Source of the DNA: Inquilinus sp042743185
GTDB taxonomy: Bacteria; Pseudomonadota; Alphaproteobacteria; DSM-16000; Inquilinaceae
Reading direction: 5' to 3'
Assembly (NCBI RefSeq): GCF_042743185.1
Contig: NZ_JBHYMS010000014.1
Coordinates: 62,001 to 126,000, forward strand
Length of the DNA: 64,000 bases
In this document: piece by piece, positions 16,919-24,976 of the stretch
How the letters are laid out: each line of letters starts with the position of its first letter
How positions within the stretch are numbered: the stretch's first letter is position 1
Position numbers and translations under genes: made by a program
The notes under the pieces: model-generated
Databases searched by the model: none
Seen by the model: only the letters and a program-made list of their open reading frames with translations
What the model was told of the DNA's origin: nothing

Positions 16919-19159
16919 ATGACGCACGCCGCCCGACCACCGGCCGAGACGGACGCCCGGGACAGCCTGACCGAGCCGGCCGACATCGCGGCGCTGGCCG
17001 CCTCCGACCACCGCGACCCGTTCGGCGTGCTCGGCCCCCATCCCGCCGGAAGCGGCACGGTGCTGCGCTGCTTCCGCCCCGACGCCGTGGCGGTCGAGGC
17101 GATCGACCCGGACAGCGGCGCGGTGCTGGCACGGCTGGCCCGGCGGCATGCCGACGGGGTGTTCGACGGCCGGATCGATCGCCCCTTCCCGCAGCGCTAC
17201 CGGCTGCGCATCGACTACGGCACGGCCGGCGGGATGTGGGAGATCGAGGATCCCTATCGCTTCCCGTCCAGCTTCGGCGAGCTCGACCTCCATCTGCTGG
17301 GCGAGGGCACGCATCTGGAGCTCTATGAGCGGCTCGGCGCCCATCCGCGGACGCTGGACGGGGTGGACGGCACGGTCTTCGCCGTCTGGGCGCCGAACGC
17401 CCGCCGCGTCGCCGTGGTCGGCGACTTCAACAGCTGGGACGGCCGGCTGCACCCGATGCGGCTGCATCCCGGCATCGGCGTGTGGGAGATCTTCCTGCCC
17501 GGCGTCGGACCCGGCGCGGCCTACAAGTTCGAGATCCGCGGCCCGACCGGCGACCTGCTGCCGCTGAAGACCGACCCCTTCGCCTTCCGGGCCGAGCATC
17601 CGCCGAAGACCGCCTCGATCGTGCACGGCCTGCCCGACCCCAGCTGGGACGACGGCCAGTGGCTGGTCGGGCGCGCGGCGGCGCAGCGGCGCGACGCGCC
17701 GATCAGCATCTACGAGGTGCATCCCGGCTCGTGGCGCCGGGTGCCGGAGGACGGCGGCCGGCCGCTGTCCTGGCGCGAGCTGGGCGACCAGCTGGTGCCC
17801 TACGCCGCCGGCCTCGGCTTCACCCATATCGAGCTGCTGCCGGTCAGCGAATATCCGTTCGACGGGTCCTGGGGCTATCAGCCGATCGGCCTCTATGCCC
17901 CGACCAGCCGCTTCGGCCCGCCGGAGGATTTCGCCGCCTTCGTCGACCGCTGCCACCGCGCTGGGCTGGGAGTGCTGCTGGACTGGGTGCCCGGGCATTT
18001 CCCCAAGGACGAGCACGGCCTGGCCCGGTTCGACGGCACCGCCCTCTACGAGCACGCCGATCCGCGCCAGGGCATGCACCAGGACTGGGGCACGCTGATC
18101 TACAATTACGGCCGGGCCGAGGTGCGCAACTTCCTGCTCGGCAATGCCCTCTTCTGGCTCGACCGCTTCCATGTCGACGGTCTGCGGGTCGATGCCGTGG
18201 CCTCGATGCTCTACCTCGACTACAGCCGCAAGGCCGGGGAATGGGTGCCGAACCGCTTCGGCGGCCGCGAGAACCTGGAGGCGGTGGAGTTCCTGCGCCA
18301 GACCAATGTCGAGGTGTTCGGCCGGCACGAAGGCGTGACCACCGTGGCCGAGGAATCGACCGCCTGGCCCGCCGTGTCGCGCCCCGCCCATCTCGGGGGC
18401 CTGGGCTTCGGCTACAAGTGGAACATGGGGTGGATGAACGACACCCTGCGCTACATGCAGAAGGACCCGGTGCACCGCCACTGGCACCATTCCGACCTGA
18501 CCTTCGGCCTGCTCTACGCCTTCAGCGAGAACTTCGTGCTGCCGCTGAGCCACGACGAGGTGGTGCACGGCAAGGGGTCGCTGCTGGGCAAGATGCCGGG
18601 CGACGACTGGCAGCAATTCGCCAACCTTCGCGCCTATTACGGCTTCATGTGGGCCCATCCGGGCAAGAAGCTGCTGTTCATGGGCGGCGAGTTCGCCCAG
18701 CGCAACGAATGGGACCACGACCGCAGCCTGGACTGGCACCTCTTGGACGGCGAGCGCCATGCCGGGGTGCAGCGGCTGATCGGCGACCTGAACCGCCTGT
18801 ACCGCGAGCTGCCGGCCCTGCATGTGCACGACTGCGAGCCGCAGGGCTTCGACTGGGTCGACGCCAGCAACAGCGCCGATTCGATCCTGGTCTGGCTGCG
18901 CCGCGGCAACGAGGGCGACCGGCCGGTGCTGGCGGTGTCGAACTTCACCCCGGTGCCGCGCCAGGGCTACCGCATCGGCGTGCCCCATGGCGGCCGCTGG
19001 GTCGAGCGGCTGAACACCGACGCCCAGATCTATGGCGGCTCCGGCATGGGCAATTTCGGCGGGGTCGAGGCCGAAACCGCACCCTGGCATGGCCGCCCCT
19101 GCTCGATGCTCGTCACCCTGCCGCCGCTGGCGACCGTGCTGTTCGAATGGGCGGGGTGA
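16919..19159 (+). CDS. glgB: 1,4-alpha-glucan (glycogen) branching enzyme
   Basis: Creates alpha-1,6 branches in glycogen. 746 residues from ATG 16919, chosen because GGAGG lies five bases upstream; the ATG at 16907 abuts its own purine run. Two N-terminal CBM48-type domains (about 20-110 and 140-235, with VWAPNARRVAVVGDFNSWDG) precede the GH13 catalytic barrel. Nucleophile Asp425 lies in GLRVDAVASM and acid/base Glu478 in TTVAEES, 53 apart as in the E. coli enzyme; LSHDEVVHGKGS is also intact. A C-terminal all-beta domain ends the protein. glgX follows on the same strand beyond an opposing gene. Confidence 0.96.
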   Translation: MTHAARPPAETDARDSLTEPADIAALAASDHRDPFGVLGPHPAGSGTVLRCFRPDAVAVEAIDPDSGAVLARLARRHADGVFDGRIDRPFPQRYRLRIDYGTAGGMWEIEDPYRFPSSFGELDLHLLGEGTHLELYERLGAHPRTLDGVDGTVFAVWAPNARRVAVVGDFNSWDGRLHPMRLHPGIGVWEIFLPGVGPGAAYKFEIRGPTGDLLPLKTDPFAFRAEHPPKTASIVHGLPDPSWDDGQWLVGRAAAQRRDAPISIYEVHPGSWRRVPEDGGRPLSWRELGDQLVPYAAGLGFTHIELLPVSEYPFDGSWGYQPIGLYAPTSRFGPPEDFAAFVDRCHRAGLGVLLDWVPGHFPKDEHGLARFDGTALYEHADPRQGMHQDWGTLIYNYGRAEVRNFLLGNALFWLDRFHVDGLRVDAVASMLYLDYSRKAGEWVPNRFGGRENLEAVEFLRQTNVEVFGRHEGVTTVAEESTAWPAVSRPAHLGGLGFGYKWNMGWMNDTLRYMQKDPVHRHWHHSDLTFGLLYAFSENFVLPLSHDEVVHGKGSLLGKMPGDDWQQFANLRAYYGFMWAHPGKKLLFMGGEFAQRNEWDHDRSLDWHLLDGERHAGVQRLIGDLNRLYRELPALHVHDCEPQGFDWVDASNSADSILVWLRRGNEGDRPVLAVSNFTPVPRQGYRIGVPHGGRWVERLNTDAQIYGGSGMGNFGGVEAETAPWHGRPCSMLVTLPPLATVLFEWAG

Positions 19160-19178
19160 GGCGGCGATCCAGTCCGAT

Positions 19179-19253
19179 GTAGGTTGGGTTCGCGGCAGCG
19201 AACCCAACAGGCACAGGTCGCGCGTTGGGTTCGCCAGGGCGAACCCAACCTAC
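19179..19253. repeat. Double-hairpin dispersed repeat, copy 2
   Basis: 75 bp with the same design as copies 1 and 3: GTAGGTTGGGTTCGC at the left end, two GTTGGGTTCGC/GCGAACCCAAC hairpins, and GCGAACCCAACCTAC at the right end. Sits between the 3' ends of glgB and the convergent coiled-coil gene. Confidence 0.9.
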
Positions 19254-19290
19254 GATTTCTGGTGGTATGGGCGGTGAAGCTGCCCCGCCG

Positions 19291-19971
19291 CTACGGCTTC
19301 GCCGCCTCGGCCTGGCGCTTCAGCTCCTCCGCCGTGCGGGCGATCTGGGCCTGCAGGTCGGCGAGCTGCTGGCGGACCGCGGCCAGGTCGCCCTGGGTCT
19401 TGCCCAGCTGCTCGGTCGCCTGCGCCAGCTGGCCGTTCACCGCGGCGGCGTCGGCGTTGAGCCGGCCGTAGCTGTCGCGCTGCGCCGCCTCCTGCCCACG
19501 CAGCTGCTCCAGCCGGCCATCGGCATCGGCGATCTCCGCCTGCCTGGCGGCGAGCTGCGAATCGGCGGCCTGCGCCTGCTGCTGCGTCGCCTGGATCCGC
19601 GCCGCGGCCGCGTCGGCCTCCTGCGCCGCCTGGTCGCGGCGCCGGGTGGCATCCGCCAGGGCGGCCCGGCCCTGCTGGAGCAGGGCCTGCAGCTTTTCCG
19701 ATTCGGCCTTCAGCGCGTCGCGGTCGGCGCCGGCCCGCTTCAGCGCCGCCAGCTCCTGCTCCGCCGCCTCCAGCCGGCCCTGCAGCCCGTCGCGGGACTG
19801 GCCGGCGCTGCGGCTTTCGACGCCGAGATAGATCGCCGCGACCAGGGCGACGAAGGCAACGATGATCGCGGCGATGACGGCGATTCGCGGCCCTTCCGGA
19901 TCGCGCGGGGGAACCTGGTGCGGATCGGTCGGCGCGGCCGGGCTGTGGTCGGGATCGGCGAGGGTCGTCAC
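19291..19971 (-). CDS. Membrane-anchored coiled-coil protein
   Basis: 226 residues from GTG 19971, with AAAGGA eight bases upstream. A short Pro-rich cytoplasmic N-terminus is followed by one membrane helix (about 30-50, IAVIAAIIVAFVALVAAIYLG), then about 165 residues of almost continuous coiled coil rich in Gln, Ala, Glu and Arg (LQGRLEAAEQELAALK, DLAAVRQQLADLQAQIARTAEEL). There is no enzymatic motif. It probably forms a rod projecting into the periplasm. It lies between glgB and glgX on the opposite strand, its start facing the glgX start, and no link to glycogen can be shown. Confidence 0.75.
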   Translation of the reverse strand: MTTLADPDHSPAAPTDPHQVPPRDPEGPRIAVIAAIIVAFVALVAAIYLGVESRSAGQSRDGLQGRLEAAEQELAALKRAGADRDALKAESEKLQALLQQGRAALADATRRRDQAAQEADAAAARIQATQQQAQAADSQLAARQAEIADADGRLEQLRGQEAAQRDSYGRLNADAAAVNGQLAQATEQLGKTQGDLAAVRQQLADLQAQIARTAEELKRQAEAAKP

Positions 19972-20123
19972 GCGGTCGGTCCTTTCGGCAGGTCGGCTGG
20001 GCAACGCCTAGCGGCGAAACTTGGTGAAAACGTGTCGGCGGTGGCGGCGGCGCGATGGCCGGTGGACGGCCCCCCGCCGCGGGCCCCATCCTGCCCGCGG
20101 GACAGGATCGAAGGAACCCCGCG

Positions 20124-22223
20124 ATGCCGCTGCCCGATCGGATTCCGGCCGGACGCCCCTGGCCGCTCGGCGCCACGCCGGCGGCGGACGGGGTGAATTT
20201 CGCCCTGTTCTCCGCCCATGCCGAGCGGGTCGAGCTGTGCCTGTTCGATGCCGAGGGGCGGCAGGAGGTCGCGCGCCGGGACCTGCCGGCCCGCACCGAC
20301 CAGGTCTGGCACGGTTTTCTGCCCGGCGCCGGGGCCGGCACGGTCTACGGCTTCCGCGTCCACGGTCCCTATGCACCCTTGGACGGCCACCGCTTCAACC
20401 CGAACAAGCTGCTGCTGGACCCCTATGCCCGCGGCCTGGCCGGCGGCTTCCGGTGGGACGATTCGGTGCATGGCTACACCCGCGGCGACCCGGCGGCCGA
20501 CCTGTCCTTCGACCCGCGCGACAGCGCCCCCTTCGTGCCGAAATCGGTGGTGGTCGACCCGGCCCACGACTGGGAGGGCGACGAGGCGCCGCGCACGCCC
20601 TGGTCCGACACGGTGATCTACGAGGCCCATGTCCGCGGCCTGACCATGCGCCACCCGGGCGTGCCGGAGCCGCTGCGCGGCACGCTGGGCGGGCTGGCCC
20701 ATCCGGTGATGGTCGACCATCTGCACCGGCTCGGCGTCACCGCGGTCGAGCTGATGCCGGTGCACGCCTTCCTGGACGAGCGGGCGCTGGTGGAGCGCGG
20801 CCTGAAGAACTACTGGGGCTACAACACCGCCGCCTTCTTCGCCGTCCATCCGTCCTATGCCGGCCCCCTGCCTCCGCTGGAGGCGCTGCGCAACGCGGTC
20901 AAGGCGCTGCACCGGGCCGGCATCGAGGTGATCCTCGACGTCGTCTACAACCACACGGCGGAAAGCGACGTCTTCGGCCCGACCCTGAACTTCCGCGGCA
21001 TCGACAACCTGTCCTACTACCAGCACGCGGCACATGACCGGCGCGAGCCGTTCAACCCGACCGGCACCGGCAACGCGCTCGACCTCGGCCATCCGCGGGT
21101 GCTGCAGATGGTGATGGACAGCCTGCGCTGGTGGGTCGAGGCGGCGCATGTCGACGGCTTCCGCTTCGACCTGGCCACCACCCTGGCCCGGGTGGAGTGC
21201 GAGTTCACCCCCGCCGCCCCCTTCCTGCAGGCGGTGGCGCAGGACCCGGTGCTGGCCCATGCCAAGCTGATCGCCGAGCCCTGGGACATCGGGCCCGGCG
21301 GCTGGCGCGTCGGCGAATTCCCCACGGGCTGGTCGGAGTGGAACGACCGATACCGCGACGGCGTCCGCCGTGCCTGGCGTGGCGATCCGGGCCAGCGGCC
21401 GGAGCTGGCGCGGCGCGTCTCGGCCTCCGCCGACCTGTTCGACCGTGACGGCCGCGGCGCCCGGACCAGCATCAACTTCGTCACCGCCCATGACGGCTTC
21501 ACCCTGGCCGACCTCGTCTCCTACGCGCAGAAGCACAACGAGGCGAATGGCGAGGGCAACCGCGACGGCACCGGCGACAACCATTCCGACAATGGCGGCG
21601 TCGAGGGGCCGACCGACGATCCGGCGATCCTGGCCCGGCGGCTGCGCCGGCGGCGCAACCTGCTGGCCACGCTGCTGTTCAGCCAGGGCGTGCCGATGCT
21701 GCTGGGCGGCGACGAGCTGGGCCACAGCCAGCAGGGCAACAACAACGCCTATTGCCAGGACGGACCGCTGACCTGGCCGGACTGGGCCGCCGCCGATCCC
21801 GCCTTCCTCGATTTCGCGGCCCGGGTCGTGGCGCTGCGCCGGGTCCATCCGGCCCTGCGCCAGCCCCGGTTCCTGCACGGTGCCCCGGATGGGCCGGACG
21901 ACCTGCCCGACATCGCCTGGCTGCGGCCGGACGGCCAGCCCATGGCCTCGGCCGACTGGGACGACCCGGCCGGCGTCGGCCTCGGCGTGCTGCTGAGCGA
22001 GCCGGGCACGCCGCCGCTGCTGCTGCTGCTCAACCCCGGGCCGGCGGACATCCCCTTCGTCCTGCCGCCCGGCGGCGCCTGGCACCCCTGGCTCGACACG
22101 GCGCGGACGCCCGCCGTGCCGCGGCTGGATGCGGCGGCGGCCTATCCGCTGATGGCGGAAAGCTTGGCCTTGCTGGCGCTCGGCGCCGCCTCGCCCGCAG
22201 AGATCGGGAATGAATTGCAATAA
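20124..22223 (+). CDS. glgX: Glycogen debranching enzyme GlgX
   Basis: Hydrolyses alpha-1,6 branches of limit dextrins during glycogen breakdown. 699 residues from ATG 20124 (AAGGAA upstream). An N-terminal CBM48 domain (about 8-110, GVNFALFSAHAERVELCLFD) precedes a GH13 isoamylase-type barrel with nucleophile Asp349 (GFRFDLATTL), acid/base Glu385 (LIAEPWDIGPGGW) and the TAHDGFTLADLVSY motif. NNNAYCQD and a beta C-terminal domain follow. glgA, glgC and glgP are not in the window, so synthesis and phosphorolysis genes must lie elsewhere. Confidence 0.95.
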   Translation: MPLPDRIPAGRPWPLGATPAADGVNFALFSAHAERVELCLFDAEGRQEVARRDLPARTDQVWHGFLPGAGAGTVYGFRVHGPYAPLDGHRFNPNKLLLDPYARGLAGGFRWDDSVHGYTRGDPAADLSFDPRDSAPFVPKSVVVDPAHDWEGDEAPRTPWSDTVIYEAHVRGLTMRHPGVPEPLRGTLGGLAHPVMVDHLHRLGVTAVELMPVHAFLDERALVERGLKNYWGYNTAAFFAVHPSYAGPLPPLEALRNAVKALHRAGIEVILDVVYNHTAESDVFGPTLNFRGIDNLSYYQHAAHDRREPFNPTGTGNALDLGHPRVLQMVMDSLRWWVEAAHVDGFRFDLATTLARVECEFTPAAPFLQAVAQDPVLAHAKLIAEPWDIGPGGWRVGEFPTGWSEWNDRYRDGVRRAWRGDPGQRPELARRVSASADLFDRDGRGARTSINFVTAHDGFTLADLVSYAQKHNEANGEGNRDGTGDNHSDNGGVEGPTDDPAILARRLRRRRNLLATLLFSQGVPMLLGGDELGHSQQGNNNAYCQDGPLTWPDWAAADPAFLDFAARVVALRRVHPALRQPRFLHGAPDGPDDLPDIAWLRPDGQPMASADWDDPAGVGLGVLLSEPGTPPLLLLLNPGPADIPFVLPPGGAWHPWLDTARTPAVPRLDAAAAYPLMAESLALLALGAASPAEIGNELQ

Positions 22224-22229
22224 AGCTGC

Positions 22230-22262
22230 GATTGTTTCTCAATCACAGAAGTAAAACTTTAC
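22230..22262 (+). promoter_or_regulatory. Inverted repeats upstream of bacterioferritin
   Basis: The 100-bp gap before bfr is AT-rich and holds two small inverted repeats: GATTG/CAATC at 22230-22244 and GTAAA/TTTAC at 22251-22262. A TTCTAA half-site near 22275 resembles half of the Irr iron-response box of alphaproteobacteria. These are candidate regulator sites only; no assignment is firm. Confidence 0.3.
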
Positions 22263-22323
22263 GGAATCCTGTAATCGTTCTAAGGTGCGCCCTCCGAATT
22301 GACGAACACCGGCCGAGGCGACG

Positions 22324-22800
22324 ATGCAGGGCGACAAGAAAGTCATCACCCACCTGAACGCGGTGCTGAAGAACGAACTGACCGCGATCAACCAGTATTT
22401 CCTGCATGCGCGGATGCTCAAGAACTGGGACATCAAGCGCCTGGCCAAGAAGGTGTATGAGGAATCGATCGGCGAGATGAAGCATGCCGATCTGCTGATC
22501 GAGCGCATCCTGGTGCTGGAAGGCCTGCCGAACCTGCAGGATCTCGGCAAGCTCGGCATCGGCGAGAACGTGCCGGAGATGCTGGAATCCGATCTCGGCC
22601 TCGAGACCTTCAACCAGAAGACGGTGAAGGAGGCGATGGCGCATTGCGAATCGGTGCGCGACTTCGTCTCCAAGGACATCCTGCTGAAGATCCTGGGCGA
22701 CACCGAGGAGCACATCGACTGGCTCGAATCGCAGCAATACCTGATCAGCCAGATGGGCGTGCAGAACTACATCCAGCTGGTGTCGACCGACGAGGAGTGA
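22324..22800 (+). CDS. bfr: Bacterioferritin
   Basis: Cytoplasmic iron-storage 24-mer with intersubunit haem. 158 residues, normal length. Most landmarks fall at E. coli numbering: ferroxidase ligands Glu18, Glu51, His54, Glu94 and His130, and haem-ligand Met52. At position 127, where E. coli has the ligand Glu, this protein has Thr by direct count (DTEEHIDWLE), with Glu at 128 and 129. Other bacterioferritins may share this, so it may not impair activity. Start ATG 22324 follows GAGG. A strong terminator follows the stop, so the gene is probably monocistronic. Confidence 0.93.
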   Translation: MQGDKKVITHLNAVLKNELTAINQYFLHARMLKNWDIKRLAKKVYEESIGEMKHADLLIERILVLEGLPNLQDLGKLGIGENVPEMLESDLGLETFNQKTVKEAMAHCESVRDFVSKDILLKILGDTEEHIDWLESQQYLISQMGVQNYIQLVSTDEE

Positions 22801-22826
22801 CGGGATCGTCCCTCCCTGCTTCGGGC

Positions 22827-22851
22827 AGCCCCGCTTCGGCGGGGCTTTTTT
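22827..22851 (+). terminator. Intrinsic terminator of bfr
   Basis: AGCCCCGC-TTCG-GCGGGGCT stem with a stable tetraloop followed by six T. It lies 27 bases after the bfr stop. Confidence 0.93.
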
Positions 22852-22924
22852 CTGCCCGGGAGATTGCATCGCGGAGCCGGCACCCAACCTGATACGGAGG
22901 CCCATCAGCGCCGGGAGAAGACCG

Positions 22925-23272
22925 ATGCCCCGCAGCGTGCCGATCGTCCTGCTGGCGGCCCTCGTGCCCGCCACCGCCCTGGCCCATCACGGCTGGAGCT
23001 CCTACGACGCCAACACCACGCTCACGCTCTCGGGGCCGATCGAGACCGCGAGCTACCAGAACCCGCATGGCCTGATCACCCTGACCCAGGAGGGCAAGAC
23101 CTGGCAGGTGGTGCTGTCGCCGCCGTCGCGCATGGACCGGCGCGGCCTGCCGCGCGAGGACCTGGCCGTCGGCACGCCCGTGACCGTGGTCGGCTATCCC
23201 AGCCGGGCGGTCGCGGACGAGATGCGGGCCGAGCGGATCACGATCGGCGGCCGCACCGTCGAGCTGCGCTGA
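22925..23272 (+). CDS. DUF6152 family exported protein
   Basis: 115 residues with a Sec signal peptide (MPRSVPIVLLAALVPATALA) followed directly by HHGWSSYD, the hallmark start of the mature protein in DUF6152. The rest is a small beta domain (LTLSGPIETASYQNPHGLITL, PVTVVGYPSR). Function is unknown; the His pair right after the cleavage site and the frequent link to copper or oxidase genes suggest metal binding, which is inference. It is followed four bases later by a DUF6644-type membrane protein, its usual partner. Confidence 0.82.
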   Translation: MPRSVPIVLLAALVPATALAHHGWSSYDANTTLTLSGPIETASYQNPHGLITLTQEGKTWQVVLSPPSRMDRRGLPREDLAVGTPVTVVGYPSRAVADEMRAERITIGGRTVELR

Positions 23273-23276
23273 GCCG

Positions 23277-23780
23277 ATGGAGCACGGCCCCAGGGGCAGC
23301 GGCCTTCTCGCCGAGGGCGCGGCGCTGCTCGAGCACTCCCCTTTCGGCGCGCTGATGCGCGATTCGCTGTGGCTCTACCCGGCGGCCAACCTGCTGCACC
23401 TGCTCGGGCTGGTGCTGCTGGTCGGCGGCATCGGGCTGCTCGACCTCCGCCTCGTCGGCTTCGGCCGCGCGCTGCCGGTCCGCGTGGTGTCGCGCCTGCT
23501 GACCCGGGTCGCGCTGGTCGGCCTGGCGCTGATGGCCGCGACCGGTGCTGCGCTGTTCGCCGCCGATGCCGGGCCGCTGGCCGCGACCGACATCTTTCAG
23601 TTGAAGATCCTGGTGATCGCGGCGGCGCTGGCCAACGCGATCGCCTTCCGCTGGCTGTGGCAGCGCTCGCTGCCCGACTGGGACCATACCCCGCCGCTGC
23701 TCGGCCGGATCCAGGCGGCGGGGTCGATCGTGCTCTGGTTTTTTGCCGGCGCCCTCGGCCGGCTGATCGCTTACGGTTGA
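23277..23780 (+). CDS. DUF6644-type integral membrane protein
   Basis: 167 residues with about four membrane helices: LLHLLGLVLLVGGIGLLDLRL (about 38-58), LTRVALVGLALMAATGAALF, LKILVIAAALANAIAFRWLW, and a C-terminal helix. LYPAANLLHLLG and DLRLVGFGRALPV match the DUF6644 pattern. The gene starts four bases after the DUF6152 gene, and the two are almost certainly one operon; proteins of the two families often occur together. Conserved His in the first helix could bind haem or metal, but this is not shown. Confidence 0.75.
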   Translation: MEHGPRGSGLLAEGAALLEHSPFGALMRDSLWLYPAANLLHLLGLVLLVGGIGLLDLRLVGFGRALPVRVVSRLLTRVALVGLALMAATGAALFAADAGPLAATDIFQLKILVIAAALANAIAFRWLWQRSLPDWDHTPPLLGRIQAAGSIVLWFFAGALGRLIAYG

Positions 23781-23798
23781 ACCTACGTCTGCGCCCGG

Positions 23799-24440
23799 TC
23801 ACCGCTTCGGCTTGTTGATCGCCTCGATCTGGCGCTGCAGGTCATCGAGCTTCTGGCGCAGCGTATCGATCGATCCCTGCTCCGACGGAGCGGCGGCCGG
23901 CGCCGGTGCCGCCGGCTGGGAGGGCTGCCCACCTTTGCCGGCCTGGGGGCCGAAGGGGGTGAACATCTGCATCGCCCGCTCGAACAGGGCCATGTTCTGC
24001 TTGCCCATTTCCTCCAGCGCGCCGCCGAACGGGAACACCCCGCTGACGTCCTTGAAGTACTGGCGCATCTGGTCCTGGTTGCGGGCGAAGGCCTCCATCG
24101 AGGATTCGAGGTAGCGCGGCACCATGAACTGCAGGTTGTCGCCGTACAGGCTGATCAGCTGCCGCAGGAAGCCGATCGGCAGCATGTTCTGGCCCTTGCC
24201 CTCCTCCTCGACGATGATCTGGGTCAGCACCGAGCGGGTGATGTCTTCGCCGGTCTTGGCGTCGTAGACCACGAATTCCGTGCCGTCCTTGACCATCTGG
24301 GCCAGGTTCTCGAGCGTCACATAGCTCGACGTCGCGGTGTTGTAGAGCCGGCGGTTGGCATATTTCTTGATGGTGATGGGAGCGCTCTTCGGCTCCTCGG
24401 CCGACGGGGCGGTTCCAGGGGCGGCCTGACTGGTCGGCAT
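23799..24440 (-). CDS. phaR: Polyhydroxyalkanoate synthesis repressor PhaR
   Basis: DNA-binding repressor that also binds PHB granules and controls phasin and synthase genes. 213 residues from ATG 24440 (AGGGA upstream). The N-terminal PHB_acc_N domain is unmistakable (residues 22-85: ITIKKYANRRLYNTATSSYV, VYDAKTGEDITRSVLTQII), followed by PHB_acc repeats (LPIGFLRQLI, PRYLESSMEAF) and a C-terminal coiled coil (TLRQKLDDLQRQIEAINK). It is divergent from the small-subunit/PhaC-like pair and near phaA-phaB, so the whole region serves PHB metabolism. Confidence 0.94.
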   Translation of the reverse strand: MPTSQAAPGTAPSAEEPKSAPITIKKYANRRLYNTATSSYVTLENLAQMVKDGTEFVVYDAKTGEDITRSVLTQIIVEEEGKGQNMLPIGFLRQLISLYGDNLQFMVPRYLESSMEAFARNQDQMRQYFKDVSGVFPFGGALEEMGKQNMALFERAMQMFTPFGPQAGKGGQPSQPAAPAPAAAPSEQGSIDTLRQKLDDLQRQIEAINKPKR

Positions 24441-24598
24441 GGGTGTCCCTATCGCTTCTTCCGGCCGCGGGCTCACGGCCGCTTTCACTGAATTGAGGCC
24501 TATACTGGTCCGACCGGGGCGGCATGTCACGATCCTTTCGCATCGCAACACGCGCCGGGCATAGGCAGGCCCGGCGGGGCCGACTATGATCGCCGCCG

Positions 24599-24976
24599 AT
24601 GACCGCGCCGAAACCGCCCCATGATCCGCCGCCCGGCGACGGCGACAGCCCGGACGACCTGGCCCGCCGCTTCCTCGATCTCTGGCAAGAGCATTGGACC
24701 GCAACCCTGACCGATCCCGAGACGCTGCGCGGCTGGGCCGCCCTGCTGGATCCCGGCCATGTGTCGCGGATCATGACGGGCTTAAGCGGGAGGGCCGGCG
24801 ATGACGCTGCGCCTCGGCCCCCGGCCGCTGCCGCTGCATCTGGCCGCGGCGGCGGCGAGCCTGACGAGCGGGATCGCCGCATTGCCGCTCTCGAGGAACG
24901 CGTCGCCCGGCTCGAAGCCGCTGTGGCCGGAGCCGCTGCGCCGCGCCGCCGAACGCCTCGCAAGCCTACCCCCTGA
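24599..24976 (+). CDS. Small coiled-coil protein overlapping the PhaC-like gene (possible synthase subunit)
   Basis: 125 residues. It has a Pro/Asp-rich start, a helical segment DDLARRFLDLWQEHWTATLTD and a C-terminal coiled coil RRIAALEERVARLEAAV with a basic tail. The aromatic helix plus coiled coil recalls the accessory subunits (PhaE or PhaR type) of class III/IV PHA synthases, which also precede phaC, but the protein is much shorter than PhaE and the link is inference. The last 176 bases overlap the PhaC-like frame. A TATGAT box lies just 14 bases before ATG, so the leader, if any, is very short. Confidence 0.55.
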   Translation: MTAPKPPHDPPPGDGDSPDDLARRFLDLWQEHWTATLTDPETLRGWAALLDPGHVSRIMTGLSGRAGDDAAPRPPAAAAASGRGGGEPDERDRRIAALEERVARLEAAVAGAAAPRRRTPRKPTP

